The notes under the pieces: generated by a model | Databases searched by the model: none | Told to the model about the DNA's origin: nothing | Seen by the model: the letters and a program-made list of their open reading frames with translations, nothing else | Shown here: in pieces, positions 1-10,325 of the stretch | Position numbering within the stretch: position 1 is the first letter of the stretch | How the letters are laid out: the number at the start of each line of letters is the position of its first letter | Translations under genes and position numbers: made by a program | Assembly (NCBI GenBank): GCA_037176845.1 | Contig: JAYKXP010000010.1 | Span: 310,001-374,000, forward strand | DNA length: 64,000 nt | Origin: Paramarasmius palmivorus | Taxonomy: Eukaryota; Basidiomycota; Agaricomycetes; Agaricales; Marasmiaceae | Direction: 5' to 3'

Positions 1-485
1 AAAAGAGCGATATGGACCGACCAAACAAGGCTGGAGCCTATAGATTGACTCTGCGCCGCCGCTAACAATCACCAACAGCTCTCAACCCATGACTTATAAT
101 TGTATCCCGTATGTTTTCTCCTCCTATAGATCCAAAAACAGCTATACGCGAGCCTTGACCTCGATACGCGGGAAGCCTATGCAAGTCAATCTCGCGGGTA
201 AGAGGTCGAGTACTATTGAGGTGGTAGCGTCGTTATTCAATGGGATGAGCGTCAGTTCTCAGACTGGGGAAGGTGAGCTGGGTAAATAGCGCGTTCTGTG
301 TATGGGTTTGTGGAAGCCTCGAAGGTCGCTTGGTTGAAATCGGCTGAAGGAAGGGGCGGCTGTGAACTTTTCCAGATCAAATATATAAGCAAGTCGTCGC
401 CGCAAGAACAGTGGGAAGGGACTCGAGGAAGGGACTCGAGGATACAATCATTGAACTGGCAAAGAGAGGCGCGGCGGAAACGTTA
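1..485. other. No supported gene
   Basis: Open frames here are short and show no recognisable protein. A small tandem repeat of the unit GGGACTCGAGGAA lies near 418-442. The stretch ends at the TA dinucleotide (484-485) that flanks the MITE. Confidence 0.5.
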
Positions 486-555
486 CAGCGCTTGTAATAA
501 TTGTAGAATAGTTACCAGCTTTTGCCCCATTGCGCCTTTGTTTATGGTAAACAAA
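486..555 (+). repeat. Left terminal inverted repeat of MITE
   Basis: It pairs with 779-848 on the opposite strand. The first 17 bases are identical, and the repeats then diverge with scattered substitutions. The inner part holds a near-palindrome, TTTGTTTATGGTAAACAAA. Confidence 0.8.
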
Positions 556-778
556 ACCCGCCCCACCAGTCGGGATCCCGACCCTTGTGCGCCTCCCGCT
601 ATGCTTCACATTCGGACCATTCAAGACATATTGGTTTCAGTCTTGTACGAGTTGAAGGGATTCTGGCTTTTCCGGGGCTTGGTGGGCTGCAGAAAGGCGT
701 GTCGATGGTCGTCGCAGGCGGTTGCCAGTGTGTTTTGGTGGGACCAATGACGCCATCCTTTCCGGAATTGGTAGCATG

Positions 779-848
779 CTTGTTTGTCGTCAACAAAGGC
801 GCAAGGACGTAAAACTTGAAAACTATTCTAGAATTATTACAAGCGCTG
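779..848 (-). repeat. Right terminal inverted repeat of MITE
   Basis: Read on the minus strand this begins CAGCGCTTGTAATAATTC and matches the left repeat, including TAGAATAGTT and TTGCGCCTTTGTT. Confidence 0.8.
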
Positions 849-1317
849 TAACGAGTCAATGTCTTACTACTTACTTCGGGTAGAGATTCCCACCTTCTAC
901 CACTCACCTTATTTGCCCTTGCTCTCTGGATTTGCAGCGTTACTCCTGTCCAGATACGTATCTTTCACCATCTCATCAACCTGTTCAACGATACGTCTCC
1001 TTCGCCTTACTGCTTACAGATGGTGCCATAAGGTAGATGGATATACCAAAGTTTGATATCAAATACAGATCATGTATGTCCTGTTTACAACAAGATACTA
1101 ACCACGGAACAGGACCAATGACGATTCCTATCTTGCGATCATTTCGCAAGGCCGCGCATCCGCAACCCTCATGGAGGGATATGTGCCGAACAGAAAGACT
1201 GGTCAACACTGTTGATAGATCAATCGTTTCATTGGGCGATGTTGATGACACTCCTGGCTTTAAGTAGCCTATGAGCGGCCACAAATCCTCACATTCTTTC
1301 TCCCATTGATACTCGAG
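849..1317. other. No supported gene; presumed 5' flank
   Basis: Nothing recognisable on either strand. It lies between the MITE and the first exon of the DUF6533-like gene. Confidence 0.4.
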
Positions 1318-2905
1318 ATGACTTATAGCACCTTGGAATTCGAAGAAATAGATGAAAGTCTTGTTAGAGAGCAGTGAGTCAACCTCCATTTTTCCCTGCG
1401 CCGCCTTCTAACCCACTCGAACTACGAGTTACATCCACTCTGTGGTGCAAGTTCTAGCGATCAGTCTGTAAACCTCATACTACTGGGATAAGTCGCATGG
1501 TTCTGATTACCTTCTTTTTTCAGGCATCCTCTTCTGGGACTATCTAATCACTCTCGGTAGGGACTTTGCTAAGTTACTATCCCCAGTCTGCGAGTGACCT
1601 TTCACTAGATGTCGAAGTGAAATACATCTGGCAGCATCCAAAATCGCGAAGTGGTATCATATTCCTCGCTTTTAGATATTTCGCATTGGCAAGCAACATC
1701 TCCCTCTTGTTCTTGACATTTCACCGTCTCGAAGCCAAGGTATCTTCTATATTTCTCGTTTCTTAGGGGTAAAGTGTTCAGCACTTCCGGACATCAGCCC
1801 CTGACCCGTGTGTGTAGTTGTCAAGCATACGCTCTCTATCGCCAAGTACTTTTCACGCTGTCTCAGGCTCAGGTTTGCAGTACGTTCTTTTCCGTGCTGT
1901 GGTTGCCGAGATTACAGAACACCATCCGTACAGCAATATTGACCTTGCGAATCTACGCTTTGTATTGCGCCTCTCGGAGGATCGTGTGGCTATTTGGTAT
2001 ATCGATGTTGGTTATGACGGGACTGACCGCAGTACGTGTCTACATATATCTACAACCGAGACCAAATCTCACCAACTTTCCAACTCTTATGGCAGTTTGC
2101 AATGACAGGACAAGATAAAGTCCAAGTTATAATCATATTACCGGTACAACTAGAATGTCAAGTTGGACTATCGCGGCAAACGTATGTGGAACAACTTTAG
2201 CTTGCGCTACTTCAATATCGGCTCTTCTCATTAATTCTACAGCTCCCTTCGTACTTATGTTAACGCTGCTGGTAATATTTCAACCTAATTCTTGGCTACA
2301 GGTTTCGCTTGCGGATGGCTGGCTGTCTTCTGCTATGATATTATAATCTTCTGGTTAACTGCAGCGCGTACATACCAATCGTGGCGCGAAATCACACTCG
2401 GGGATCTCAACATGAATCGCCCAAGTCTACTGTCTCTGTTCTTCCAGGACGGCGCTATATATTTTGGGTGAGATTTCCTCATACTTCATCCCTTAGCTCT
2501 TCGATAACCGGATTGGGCTGATAGGATTGTGGCTTTGGCCAATCTCGCCAACATTTTGACCTACTTTGTGAGTTTCAGTGTGATTGTTATTCAATGATCA
2601 TCGCCTAACTTTTGGCCAAGTTATGCGGCGTAAGTGCTCTTGGAATGCGCCAATCCATCGTAACTCATTGCGTTCCGGAACCTAGCCCTTGATGCGCGGA
2701 GGTCTATGCACATTTAATAGTTGGTCTGTTTGCAGAGGCATCCTTTGGTCCACGTTCTAATCCCTTTTGTAGCATTTCGGCAGCGATGGTTTGCCGGCTG
2801 ATGTTGAACTTACACAGGAGCGTCAACACAGGAATAGACTCGCCCTCGAATGGCCTAGCGTTGACAACATTGTCTGCTGCCAGACCAAGTTTAGATGCCA
2901 TCTGA
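1318..2905 (+). CDS. DUF6533 domain membrane protein
   Basis: A multi-exon gene for a polytopic membrane protein of the basidiomycete DUF6533 family, function unknown. Proposed first exons are 1318-1373, 1429-1463, 1524-1556 and from 1609. Together they read into the family's hallmark N-terminal helix: ILFWDYLITL, then VEVKYIWQHP. The middle carries the usual TAILTLRIYALY helix (about 1930-1970). The C-terminus ends in CRLMLNLHRSV and a stop at 2903-2905, matching the conserved family ending. The donor at 1464 (GTCTGT) is weak, and the exons between 1740 and 2700 are not resolved. The gene could be partly decayed. A second member of the family lies at 34723-35886. Confidence 0.65.
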
Positions 2906-3454
2906 CTGTACAGCTCGATTTAAAGTATACCAGAATAAAGAACGATGAACGACAGAACATTCTGGAAAGAAGCCCCATATTGATGATCTCCATGAATCAC
3001 CTCAAACCATCATCAAGTCTCGTGCAACACCGGGAGCATCCATCCAAGGAGTTGGAAGTCGTTCGGGGATCACATCTGGACTGCGGAAATCAGATGCGAA
3101 AAGCACTGTGACAGATCATACCTGTAATCACGCCTGACCGATTCAAGATGCATGCGTATTCCTGCGAGTACTCGAATCAGGTACAGCCACATAAAGATTG
3201 AGTTGATACTTACGGGATTCGATTAGAAAAGCCTAAAACAAGGACATTGGTTACTAGCATGTCTGGAACGACGAGAGAAGAGGCGAACCTTGTTTCACGT
3301 AGCTTGAGGTTGATGGCTCATAGCCAGTGACCAGTGCTCCTATATCCGCAAGCTTAGGTTTCGAGCCGCGAGTACTTGTGCAACATGAGAGGGGTTGAGG
3401 AACAGAAAGAGAAGCGATATGAACAATGTCACCGAAGAAACAAATCCAAACCGT
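2906..3454. other. No supported gene; between convergent genes
   Basis: This holds the 3' flanks of the DUF6533-like gene (plus) and the KEN-box protein gene (minus). The open frames here have no recognisable content. Confidence 0.4.
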
Positions 3455-4181
3455 TCACTGGAGAAGCGCGTTGTTGTTGAGCATCATTTCGAGCAGAGAT
3501 GGAGGTGTAACCCGGCGCGCACGCTTGACGGATTTCGTGTCTTCGGAAACGGTCGAGGTCTTGATGTTTTCCTTGTTTCGTCGAGTCATGCGAGGCGGAG
3601 TTGCGGTGGTCGCTGACCAAAGCCTAGGAATAGGGGCCTTCTTGACGGGAGTCGCGGGAGAGATGGTCGAGTTGCCAATCCATCGGAGGGGTGCAGAAGC
3701 GGTGGTGGTGATTCTGTTCTTGATGGGTGTAGCAGGAGATACAGTCAAGTTGCCGAACCATTCTATAGGGGCCGACGCCGATGTCGAAGGCTTCAGTTGC
3801 TCGAATTCCTGTTCGGAAGAGAAGCTATCAAGGTAAGCATCAATAATATCGTCGACATCGTCCTCAATCTCATCCTCGTTCACCACCTCAGCTTCACCTT
3901 CCTCGACTGACCCCTTTTTGACAAAGTCAGTAGATTCAAGTGGAAGCTTACTATTGATGAAGGCCAACGCGTCGACCTCGCGTCCAGTGAGTGCAGGGCG
4001 CAAGACATTGTAGAAGACGTCTCCAGCGGCCTTGAATGCGATCTGTTCGACGAAGTCGAGCTTGGGGGGCTATGAGACACGCAAGATTAGCTCCGAGACA
4101 TTGAGGAGTAAATGACAGGGGACATACCAAGAAGACGTCGACAGAAGCAAGAGAAGTAGCAGAGATCATAGCAAATTGCAT
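3455..4181 (-). CDS. Unknown acidic protein with KEN box and CDK-type sites
   Basis: Two exons (4181-4128 and 4069-3455; intron GTATGT..ATAG) encode 222 residues. I do not recognise a family. The N-terminal third is globular-looking. It is followed by an acidic segment around residues 75-100 and then a disordered basic tail. The tail holds two related blocks of about 20 residues, one with EWFGNLTVSPATPIKN and one with RWIGNSTISPATPVKK. Each block contains a TPxK site like those phosphorylated by cyclin-dependent kinases. Next comes RRNKENI, a KEN-type degron. These short motifs suggest a cell-cycle-controlled protein, but that is inference from motifs common in disordered regions. The start is the first ATG before the intron; no upstream in-frame ATG is seen. 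Confidence 0.6.
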
Positions 4182-5053
4182 AGTAAAGTTCACGTCTGGC
4201 AAGCAGAGATGATGAGGATTCACAAAAAAGATTGCGAATAGGGTCTAAATTGGAGAGGAAAGGAATTTATAGTCTCCCGCGGTGTCCCACGCTAGATATG
4301 GGCGCTAGTTGGGCGCTATTAATTGGTTCGTGCGCCAAAGAGCCAAAAGCATTTTTAACCATCAAGCATCCTGTCGGAAGCCTATCAGAAAGGATAGTCA
4401 AGCCAACGAGAGTCACCACCTCTGCGTCAGGATGCATGCGATTTGGCCCTCAGGTCTCAGAGCTGAGTCTGAAATGATTACTGTCAGGACTTCAGCACTG
4501 CGCTCCTTCAGGCTTAAATGGCGAACCACCTAAGCTTGCATTGGGGATAGCGACACACTCCATCCCTTCCTGTCGAGCTCCTTGCAGTAGGCTGAGAGAA
4601 TGCACCATACCCGAATCGACTACCCTCGAAGAGGACATCCTGCGGCCGCAGTAATATTATTCACCGGCCCCACAAGCAATTGAATCGCACGCGGCGACTA
4701 GAACGGCATGCTTCACCTGGATCGTCATAGCAGGCCATGTTCCGAAGCCGTTAGCGGGTGAGCCATTGCACGATGTGTGCCGCTAGTGCTCAACCTAACA
4801 ATAAGTACCTAGCTTTGTTCACAGCGACCTAGAGCTCCCGACGATAACAGTGGATGTAAAGCGGACATGAGGCAGACCAGCTGTTCAGAGAGAGCCCCAC
4901 TCCGGTGGACATCTGACCTCTCACTCCATGAGATTGGAACCCTGAAGTAAAGGGAATCAATTGAAAGGTACGGAGCACTACAGAGATAGAACAAAACGAA
5001 GAGATGGGAAAGAGTAATTATACCGAGCCCCACACATTTCCCAAGCATACAAC
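4182..5053. other. No supported gene
   Basis: This lies between the 5' end of the KEN-box gene and the 3' end of the antizyme gene. No coding potential or RNA gene is recognised on either strand. Confidence 0.4.
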
Positions 5054-6040
5054 CTAAACCTCCATGCCAACCAAAACGAATGCAGGATCCACTTCAAATG
5101 GTGGTTTGGTAACGACCGTACCACCAACATACATCAACGAATGCAAAGCCTCGCCAAGCATTTTAGAGCTCCTGTCCAGTACTATGACTAGAGCGGAGCA
5201 TTCGAGTCTCTCATCAGCGAGGTCAAGTAAGGCAACGATGCTATGAATAGTTGTCAGTAATGTAAATTTGTGAGACCCGGTGAAACACACCTTTCTCTAA
5301 GTGAAAGACTCGCTGCATTCTTTGCATTCACATAGAGCGTCTTCGGCCTTCCTGGCAGTTCCATCACCATGCCCTCAAACTCTCCTACATCCGGAGCACT
5401 AATAGTAACACTCTTCGCATAAGGAAGAGCCGATAATCCGTGCTTCGGGAAAACGGTCATGAGAAAGTCGAGGGCATCCTTTTGTTGTGCGGGACGGATG
5501 ATTGGGGAATCAGATCCATCATCTGGTGTTAAGGGTGGAGTAGATAGGTCTGATCCAGTGCTTAGAGATCGAGTGGGCAAGCGGTTGGGTATAGCATAGG
5601 GTGGCGAATTAGAGTAAGGTGGAGAAGAAGGGAAAGGATAAGAAAGTGAAGAGACGGACGCCGGACTGCCTGTCACACATTCCGACGACCCTCCTAGTCG
5701 ATCAGGAGGGCATTTCACTTTAGGGATGTCAAAAGCGCCACTGAAAGAAGAAGAATGAGCAAATCGAACGACCTGATAATATGCTTGTACTCACCCCGGG
5801 CCCCCCAGAGAACGTAGTGGAGTAGTAGTACATATTGTCCTCGCTGCCCTCAATCTGGCACACTGCAATCACGTTGCTGCTAGGAATGTCGAAGGAAGTA
5901 GCCCCATCTCCAACGGTTTGACGGCCGTTGCTGCGTAAGAAAATGAATAAGCTGGCAGAGAAAAGGGATAGAAGAGATACATACGCGGGGCAAAGACTAG
6001 ATTTCGAATTGGGTAAATTGGAGATATTTTTCTGCGACAT
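5054..6040 (-). CDS. OAZ: Ornithine decarboxylase antizyme (+1 frameshifted)
   Basis: Antizyme binds ornithine decarboxylase and targets it to the proteasome, closing the polyamine feedback loop. Four exons: 6040-5985, 5930-5795, 5740-5291 and 5240-5054. The first frame encodes 67 residues ending GGPGWRF and stops at TGA (5731-5729). Shifting +1 at that codon opens a second frame of 208 residues. Its end matches the antizyme fold: LRESIVALLDLADERLECS, then LHSLMYVGGTVVTKPPF and the last residues YVLVGMEI-like (here FVLVGMEV). The linker between residues 70 and 150 is serine/proline rich. Synthesis should depend on polyamine-stimulated frameshifting, as in other antizymes. The proteasome subunit gene at 14500 is unrelated in regulation. 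Confidence 0.88.
5728..5734 (-). promoter_or_regulatory. Programmed +1 ribosomal frameshift site UUU-UGA-C
   Basis: In the zero frame exon 3 of the antizyme gene reads TGG CGC TTT TGA; the TGA is at 5731-5729. Moving one base forward gives TTT (T) GAC ATC CCT, which stays open to the C-terminus. UUU-UGA is among the shift sites described for antizymes of other eukaryotes, although UCC-UGA-U is commoner. Exon lengths (56 + 136 nt) put the exon 2/3 junction exactly in phase 0, which supports the reading. Confidence 0.8.
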
Positions 6041-6409
6041 GATCTGCCAACTTGATAAACGAATTCGAGCAAGGGTTAGAGCAAAATATGCTGGTGGCTG
6101 ACTGAGTGATGGGTGTGCAAATGCAAGAGATGCTCGGATGAGTAAGCGGGTGGCAGTGGAGGGGCCCTCCGACTTTCCGGAGTCCCACGCCACATGAGGA
6201 ACGTTTCTCATTCTTGCCAAGTGTTTCGCAACGATGGCGACCAGATCGTGTATCGAATCATGAACTCAAAAAATGGTACAACTTTTGAGTGTCCCAGCTT
6301 TTGCTGGTGTTCTACCTTTTCAGAACCAGTATGTACGGTCGTACTCAACTTGAACACAGCAACATACTCGATAGCCACCGAGGGGGTCCCATAGGCTCTC
6401 CCTTCCAGC
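6041..6409. other. No supported gene; antizyme 5' flank
   Basis: Presumed promoter and leader of the antizyme gene (minus) and upstream flank of the tRNA (plus). No further feature is recognised. Confidence 0.4.
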
Positions 6410-6493
6410 GGCCTGATGGTCTAGTAGTATGATTCCTTGTTAGGGTGATAAATCCAATCGAGGAGGTCCCGGGTTCAATTCCCGGTCAGGCCC
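6410..6493 (+). tRNA. tRNA-Pro(AGG) with 12-nt intron
   Basis: The acceptor stem GGCCTGA pairs with TCAGGCC at 6486-6492, and C6493 is the discriminator. The T arm reads GGTCCCGGGTTCAATTCCCGG. The anticodon stem CCTTG pairs with CGAGG (one G-U pair). The loop is TTAGGG, then TGATAAATCCAA, then T. Removing the 12 bases, which sit one base after the anticodon as is normal for nuclear tRNA introns, leaves loop TTAGGGT with anticodon AGG. That is the standard eukaryotic tRNA-Pro loop. No CCA is encoded. Confidence 0.88.
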
Positions 6494-6514
6494 ATTTGTC
6501 AAAAGCAAATGGAA

Positions 6515-6521
6515 TTTTTTT
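6515..6521 (+). terminator. Pol III terminator T7
   Basis: A run of seven T residues 22 bases after the mature 3' end of the tRNA, as expected for RNA polymerase III termination. Confidence 0.75.
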
Positions 6522-9266
6522 CTGCCCTCTGCCCAATTGAGCGCTCAAAGTTCCTGAATTCCTGAACCTCGAATTCGCTGTTGTCAGCTGTATACAACCT
6601 GTCGTTCGACCCATATTTTGCTGTGGGCTTCGATTCTGTATTGGAAGTACGGACCCAGTCCACTGTTGATTCTTGAAAATAAGGTCTGTCAATATCGTCA
6701 CAGCAACGGGACACACGGAAAATGTACATGTACTATTTCGAGTGTTCCTTGTTTTTCGTGGATCTTTGAGAGTGTCTAAACACCTTGCTGGGCCGATCAC
6801 CGGTCCCTACTTTCTCAGGCCGAGCTTGCGCCCAAAATGTTGACGTTGAAGACCTGAAGAACGGACCAACAATTTCGCTCACTGTGGGTCCACCGATCCG
6901 ATGCTGCGAATCCGATGGAGGGCGCTGACGCTGAGGCCACATGTCGAACTTGAAATTACGATAAAAAGGAATTTAGTGTCATGATCTCGGGGCTCCCGGA
7001 CTTCAGAATAAGAGAAAAGGCTAGTCGGTATGTCGGGAGGAACAGTTTCAGAGGGTTAATCCCGAGATCTGTCTGCATACTCGCTATTCGCCGATGCCGA
7101 GGGCAAATCTGAGCGGTGTTGAATCATTGTATTATAACCAGAGGGATTATCTCCTGGGGGCTAGATTTTAATACCCCTTAGCTTGTGCCACCAAGCTAAG
7201 TTAACTCCTAAGACCGATGAACGACCCTGTTAGTTCAAACGTAATTTGACTCGAGTTGGACGACATACCTCGAGGCTGCCTTTACAAGCTCGTGTCGTCG
7301 ACAGGTAATAAAGCCAAGCGCTAGTGGTTGATATCGACAAAAAGTCCGAAGAACCGAGAAAGGAATGGTCTATGATGAATACGCCTCAATCGCGTGAACA
7401 TTGGATATATTCAGAGAGACGTACCCACTCAAACAGCAGTGACACAACAGTTTCCAAGGACTATAGAATAGGAAAGGCCGCTACAAGTGGTCATTATTCT
7501 TGCGGATGCAAACGCTAAGAATATGACTACGGTAGCACGGCGGACAGAACCGAATAAACGCTCGGGATTATGGAAGGAATATGCCAAAAGTACTCTGGAA
7601 ATGAAGGGTCAATGCCGACGTTCGCAATTGAAGGGCCAGTTGAACATATAAACCTCGTCCCATGTCATAAGTAAACACTCCCACTGGGTTTCCATGACTC
7701 CGCCGGTACACCAATGTCACCAATCCACTCTGTCGTTGTCCTGAATGCTGGGGAAGAGTCAGCTTCCAAAGAAAGAAGCAGACTAGGATAGGAAACATTC
7801 TACGCACCTCCACGCCGTATTCTTGGGCTCTGGGGCGGGAGGAACAAGCTTCAAGCGCGGTGAACGAGGTGGATGCCACCCGCTTTCCTTTGGGCTACCC
7901 GAACGAGTCCACTGCTATGACGCAGCTCAGTGGTAGGCGGGAAGATTCCGAGGACGCAAGAAATTGGGAGCCGATTATTATCATCGTAGCTTCAGGCCCC
8001 AATATTTATCCGGAGCTGATATGACGAAAGTCGTCTTCGGAGCAAGATAGACTCTGGGATCGTTAATTTAGCCAGTCACCAAAAATCATGATATTGATGA
8101 TACGGATTAAGTACCTCAGGCTCTGACCTTTTGAAGGAATCCCTAGCATTGGTGAGAATCCCGTCGCAGAGAGTGTGTGTGGAATGGGGGCAACGGCCGA
8201 GAGGTGGGAGCAGGTGGAGAGCGCAGATCTCAGAAAGAAAAGAGCTTAAAGAGGAAAACGGAGTACAAAGGATCCGGAAGGTGCCACTGGCCAGGTTCAA
8301 TCACAGAAAGATTTGGGGCCTGACTTCTCTTCTGTGTGTTGAGCAGGAATTCGCAGTTAAGTGGCACCCAATAGCTCACCTATATTCTTGTTATCATCAT
8401 CACGAAGACACCAACCCGAGTCATCGCTGCATATATGGAACGGCGAACTGCGCGCCCAATACGGCGGACATTGCCCAACCTAAGGTTCAGTTCATTCATG
8501 CATTAGCGAGCTTCTGTTGATGGTGATGGTGAGGCACCCCTGGCATGACTTGGCCCTCGTCACGAAGAGTGATGTGGATCGGTGGTATCTCTCCTCGTCG
8601 CACTGATGAGAAAGCATATGGCATTTCCGACGTGTGCTCGGTGCCGCCCCGTCGACCCAACTGCAAATCGATTTCAGGTGCCAGCCGTCCCGCTGCTTCA
8701 CGTCGACGAACGTGAGACTTGACATCAATCGAGTGCGGGGACCCCGGCGTACCATGCTGCGCGTCCAAATACCGCTTTGATTGGTGCTGGAAAAAAGATG
8801 CAGCAAAGTGGGCCATCAGTTGGCTGGAGCCTGGGATAGTTCCGTGAAGCACAAACCTGGCTAAAGCGTAAGATATCGGTGTTCAAACAAGAAAGCGCTG
8901 GGAGAATTCGCATTAGCTCTTTGGGCTTCCGTGGGATCGAAGGAGGAATGCGAGGTACAAGATCAGAATCCTGGTATCTTACGGAGTCTTGTGATCATGA
9001 GGAAGTGATCTAAAGTTAACGATGACGACGACCTCCGACGATTGGTACAAAATAACGATACCGATTTTGAGTACAGACCGTACACGTACAAACAACAGAT
9101 ACAGCTGTTATAACGACCGAATCTGAGAATAAAAACGAATAAATCGCAAGTGGAACCGGGAAGCGGAAATGAATGATGTGGGAATGTACCAAGAATGGAT
9201 AAATGAAGAAAAGTGTTCTGGCTGACGATCACGAGCAGAGGAGAGCAAGTAGCGCTGGTGAATGGT
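6522..9266. other. Long gene-poor stretch
   Basis: About 2.7 kb with no gene I can support. Frames of 103 codons (7879-7568, minus) and 118 codons (8852-8496, minus) are open but look unlike any family I know. Their codon patterns overlap with open frames on other strands. A 9-bp hairpin, CTTAGCTTG..CAAGCTAAG, lies at about 7178-7201. No terminal repeats, retroelement motifs or RNA genes were seen. Confidence 0.4.
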
Positions 9267-9745
9267 CTAGTCATCCTTCATTTTAGCGTCTTCGTCATCA
9301 TCGTCGCCGTCTTCGCCCTGCTTGAGACCAGCCTTGGCCAAAGCTTCTGCGGACGTGTAGTCAACTTTGACACCGCGCGTGCGGCGACCGACAATGACAG
9401 ATGGGTCAATCTCTTCCAAACTTTCTTCACCCACCATCTCCTGTGTGCTTTGTGAGTTGAGACGCGACATCCAATAAAAGAACACGAACCTCGTCAGAGT
9501 CTTCTTCCTCTTCATCGTCGTCGTCGTCTTCGTCGTCATCTTCATCGTCATCCTCGTTCATAGCATCTTCAGCAGCGGGAGCCTTTGCTTTTCCTTTGCC
9601 CTTGTCCTCAACAGACGCGTCGACTGGTTGAGCAGTGGTAGTGGCATCCTTGCTGAAAATCAAGGAACGCGTCAATAAAGAGTAAAAATAACTCGAGAAA
9701 AACTGCTTACACTTCAGTGGTGGGACTAGTCGCGTCGGTGGACAT
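9267..9745 (-). CDS. CHZ1: CHZ-domain histone H2A.Z-H2B chaperone
   Basis: Three exons (9745-9711, 9652-9490, 9440-9267) encode 123 residues, giving a whole number of codons. The first half is unstructured. Between about residues 50 and 70 lies a long D/E run, the acidic patch typical of histone chaperones. The CHZ motif follows: EEIDPSVIVGRRTRGVKVDY at about residues 75-94. This is the segment that contacts the H2A.Z-H2B dimer in the yeast protein. A second acidic run ends the protein. CHZ1 delivers H2A.Z-H2B to the SWR1 complex in the nucleus; that role is inferred from the family. Length and motif order are as expected. Confidence 0.9.
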
Positions 9746-10325
9746 TTTACGGGGTGTCTAAAGGTCGTTGAAGCTGGTGGTTGAAGCAAAGGAGTTGTTT
9801 GGTCGTGTTTACTAACAAGGTGATCCTGAGCGCTGAGCTGGGACTAGTGTGGGAAACTTTATTACTGTAAGATCCTTCCTCCGAGTCGTCGACCACTCGA
9901 CCCTGTGGACCGCAAATCTCATTAAGCTCATTGACATGTAGCAGAGCAAGGGCTGAAAATCTGGATGTTGCCTAGGACAGGTGAGTATTTATTGAGATCT
10001 TTCCTCGGTATGTTTATACAAAGTAATTTCCCTAGATAGGACCCGCAGCGGCGCCGACAAACCATATACAGAATCTATCCAGAATAGGGCATGGAACCCG
10101 CTGAAGGAATTCTGATCTAGATCCCAAATGGATACCTCTCTATATGTTTACCGAATAGTTTGTATGGAAATCGCTGGCAGTGGGCACATGCACCTCGGCA
10201 TCAAACGCTGCCCATCATTTCCATGACTTCTCCTGATCTTACCTCAGCATGCCCATACACAATTACCCCATCTTTCACCCAATTAGAAGCATGTCCTCTT
10301 TGCTCCTTTCGTTCCAATATCCACC
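9746..10325. other. Divergent intergenic region CHZ1 / DUF6593-like
   Basis: Contains the 5' flanks of two divergent genes. A TATATG-like stretch is seen at 10140-10146, but no promoter can be assigned with confidence. Confidence 0.35.

Larger units (their letters stand above)
486..848. mobile_element. MITE, Tc1/mariner-like, 363 bp
   Basis: The two ends are imperfect inverted repeats of about 70 bp, both starting CAGCGCTTGTAATAATT. The element is flanked on each side by TA (484-485 and 849-850), the target duplication expected of Tc1/mariner elements. The interior has no credible coding frame, so this is a non-autonomous element. The repeat contains TAGAATA starting 18 bases in, and further in GTTTATGGTAAACAAA. 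The TIR of the large transposon at 29763-33557 has the same block at the same offset and a similar inner motif, so the two may be related. Confidence 0.8.

Noticed and set aside
5697..5705. UCC-UGA-U, the commonest antizyme shift heptamer, in the same exon
   Set aside because: In the zero frame it lies after the TTT-TGA and a TAA stop, so it could be reached only with a weak AAAG acceptor that then starts with TGA. The exon phase fits the upstream UUU-UGA site.
7568..8852. Two minus-strand frames of 103 and 118 codons
   Set aside because: No recognisable domains, no supporting splice structure, and competing frames on the other strand.
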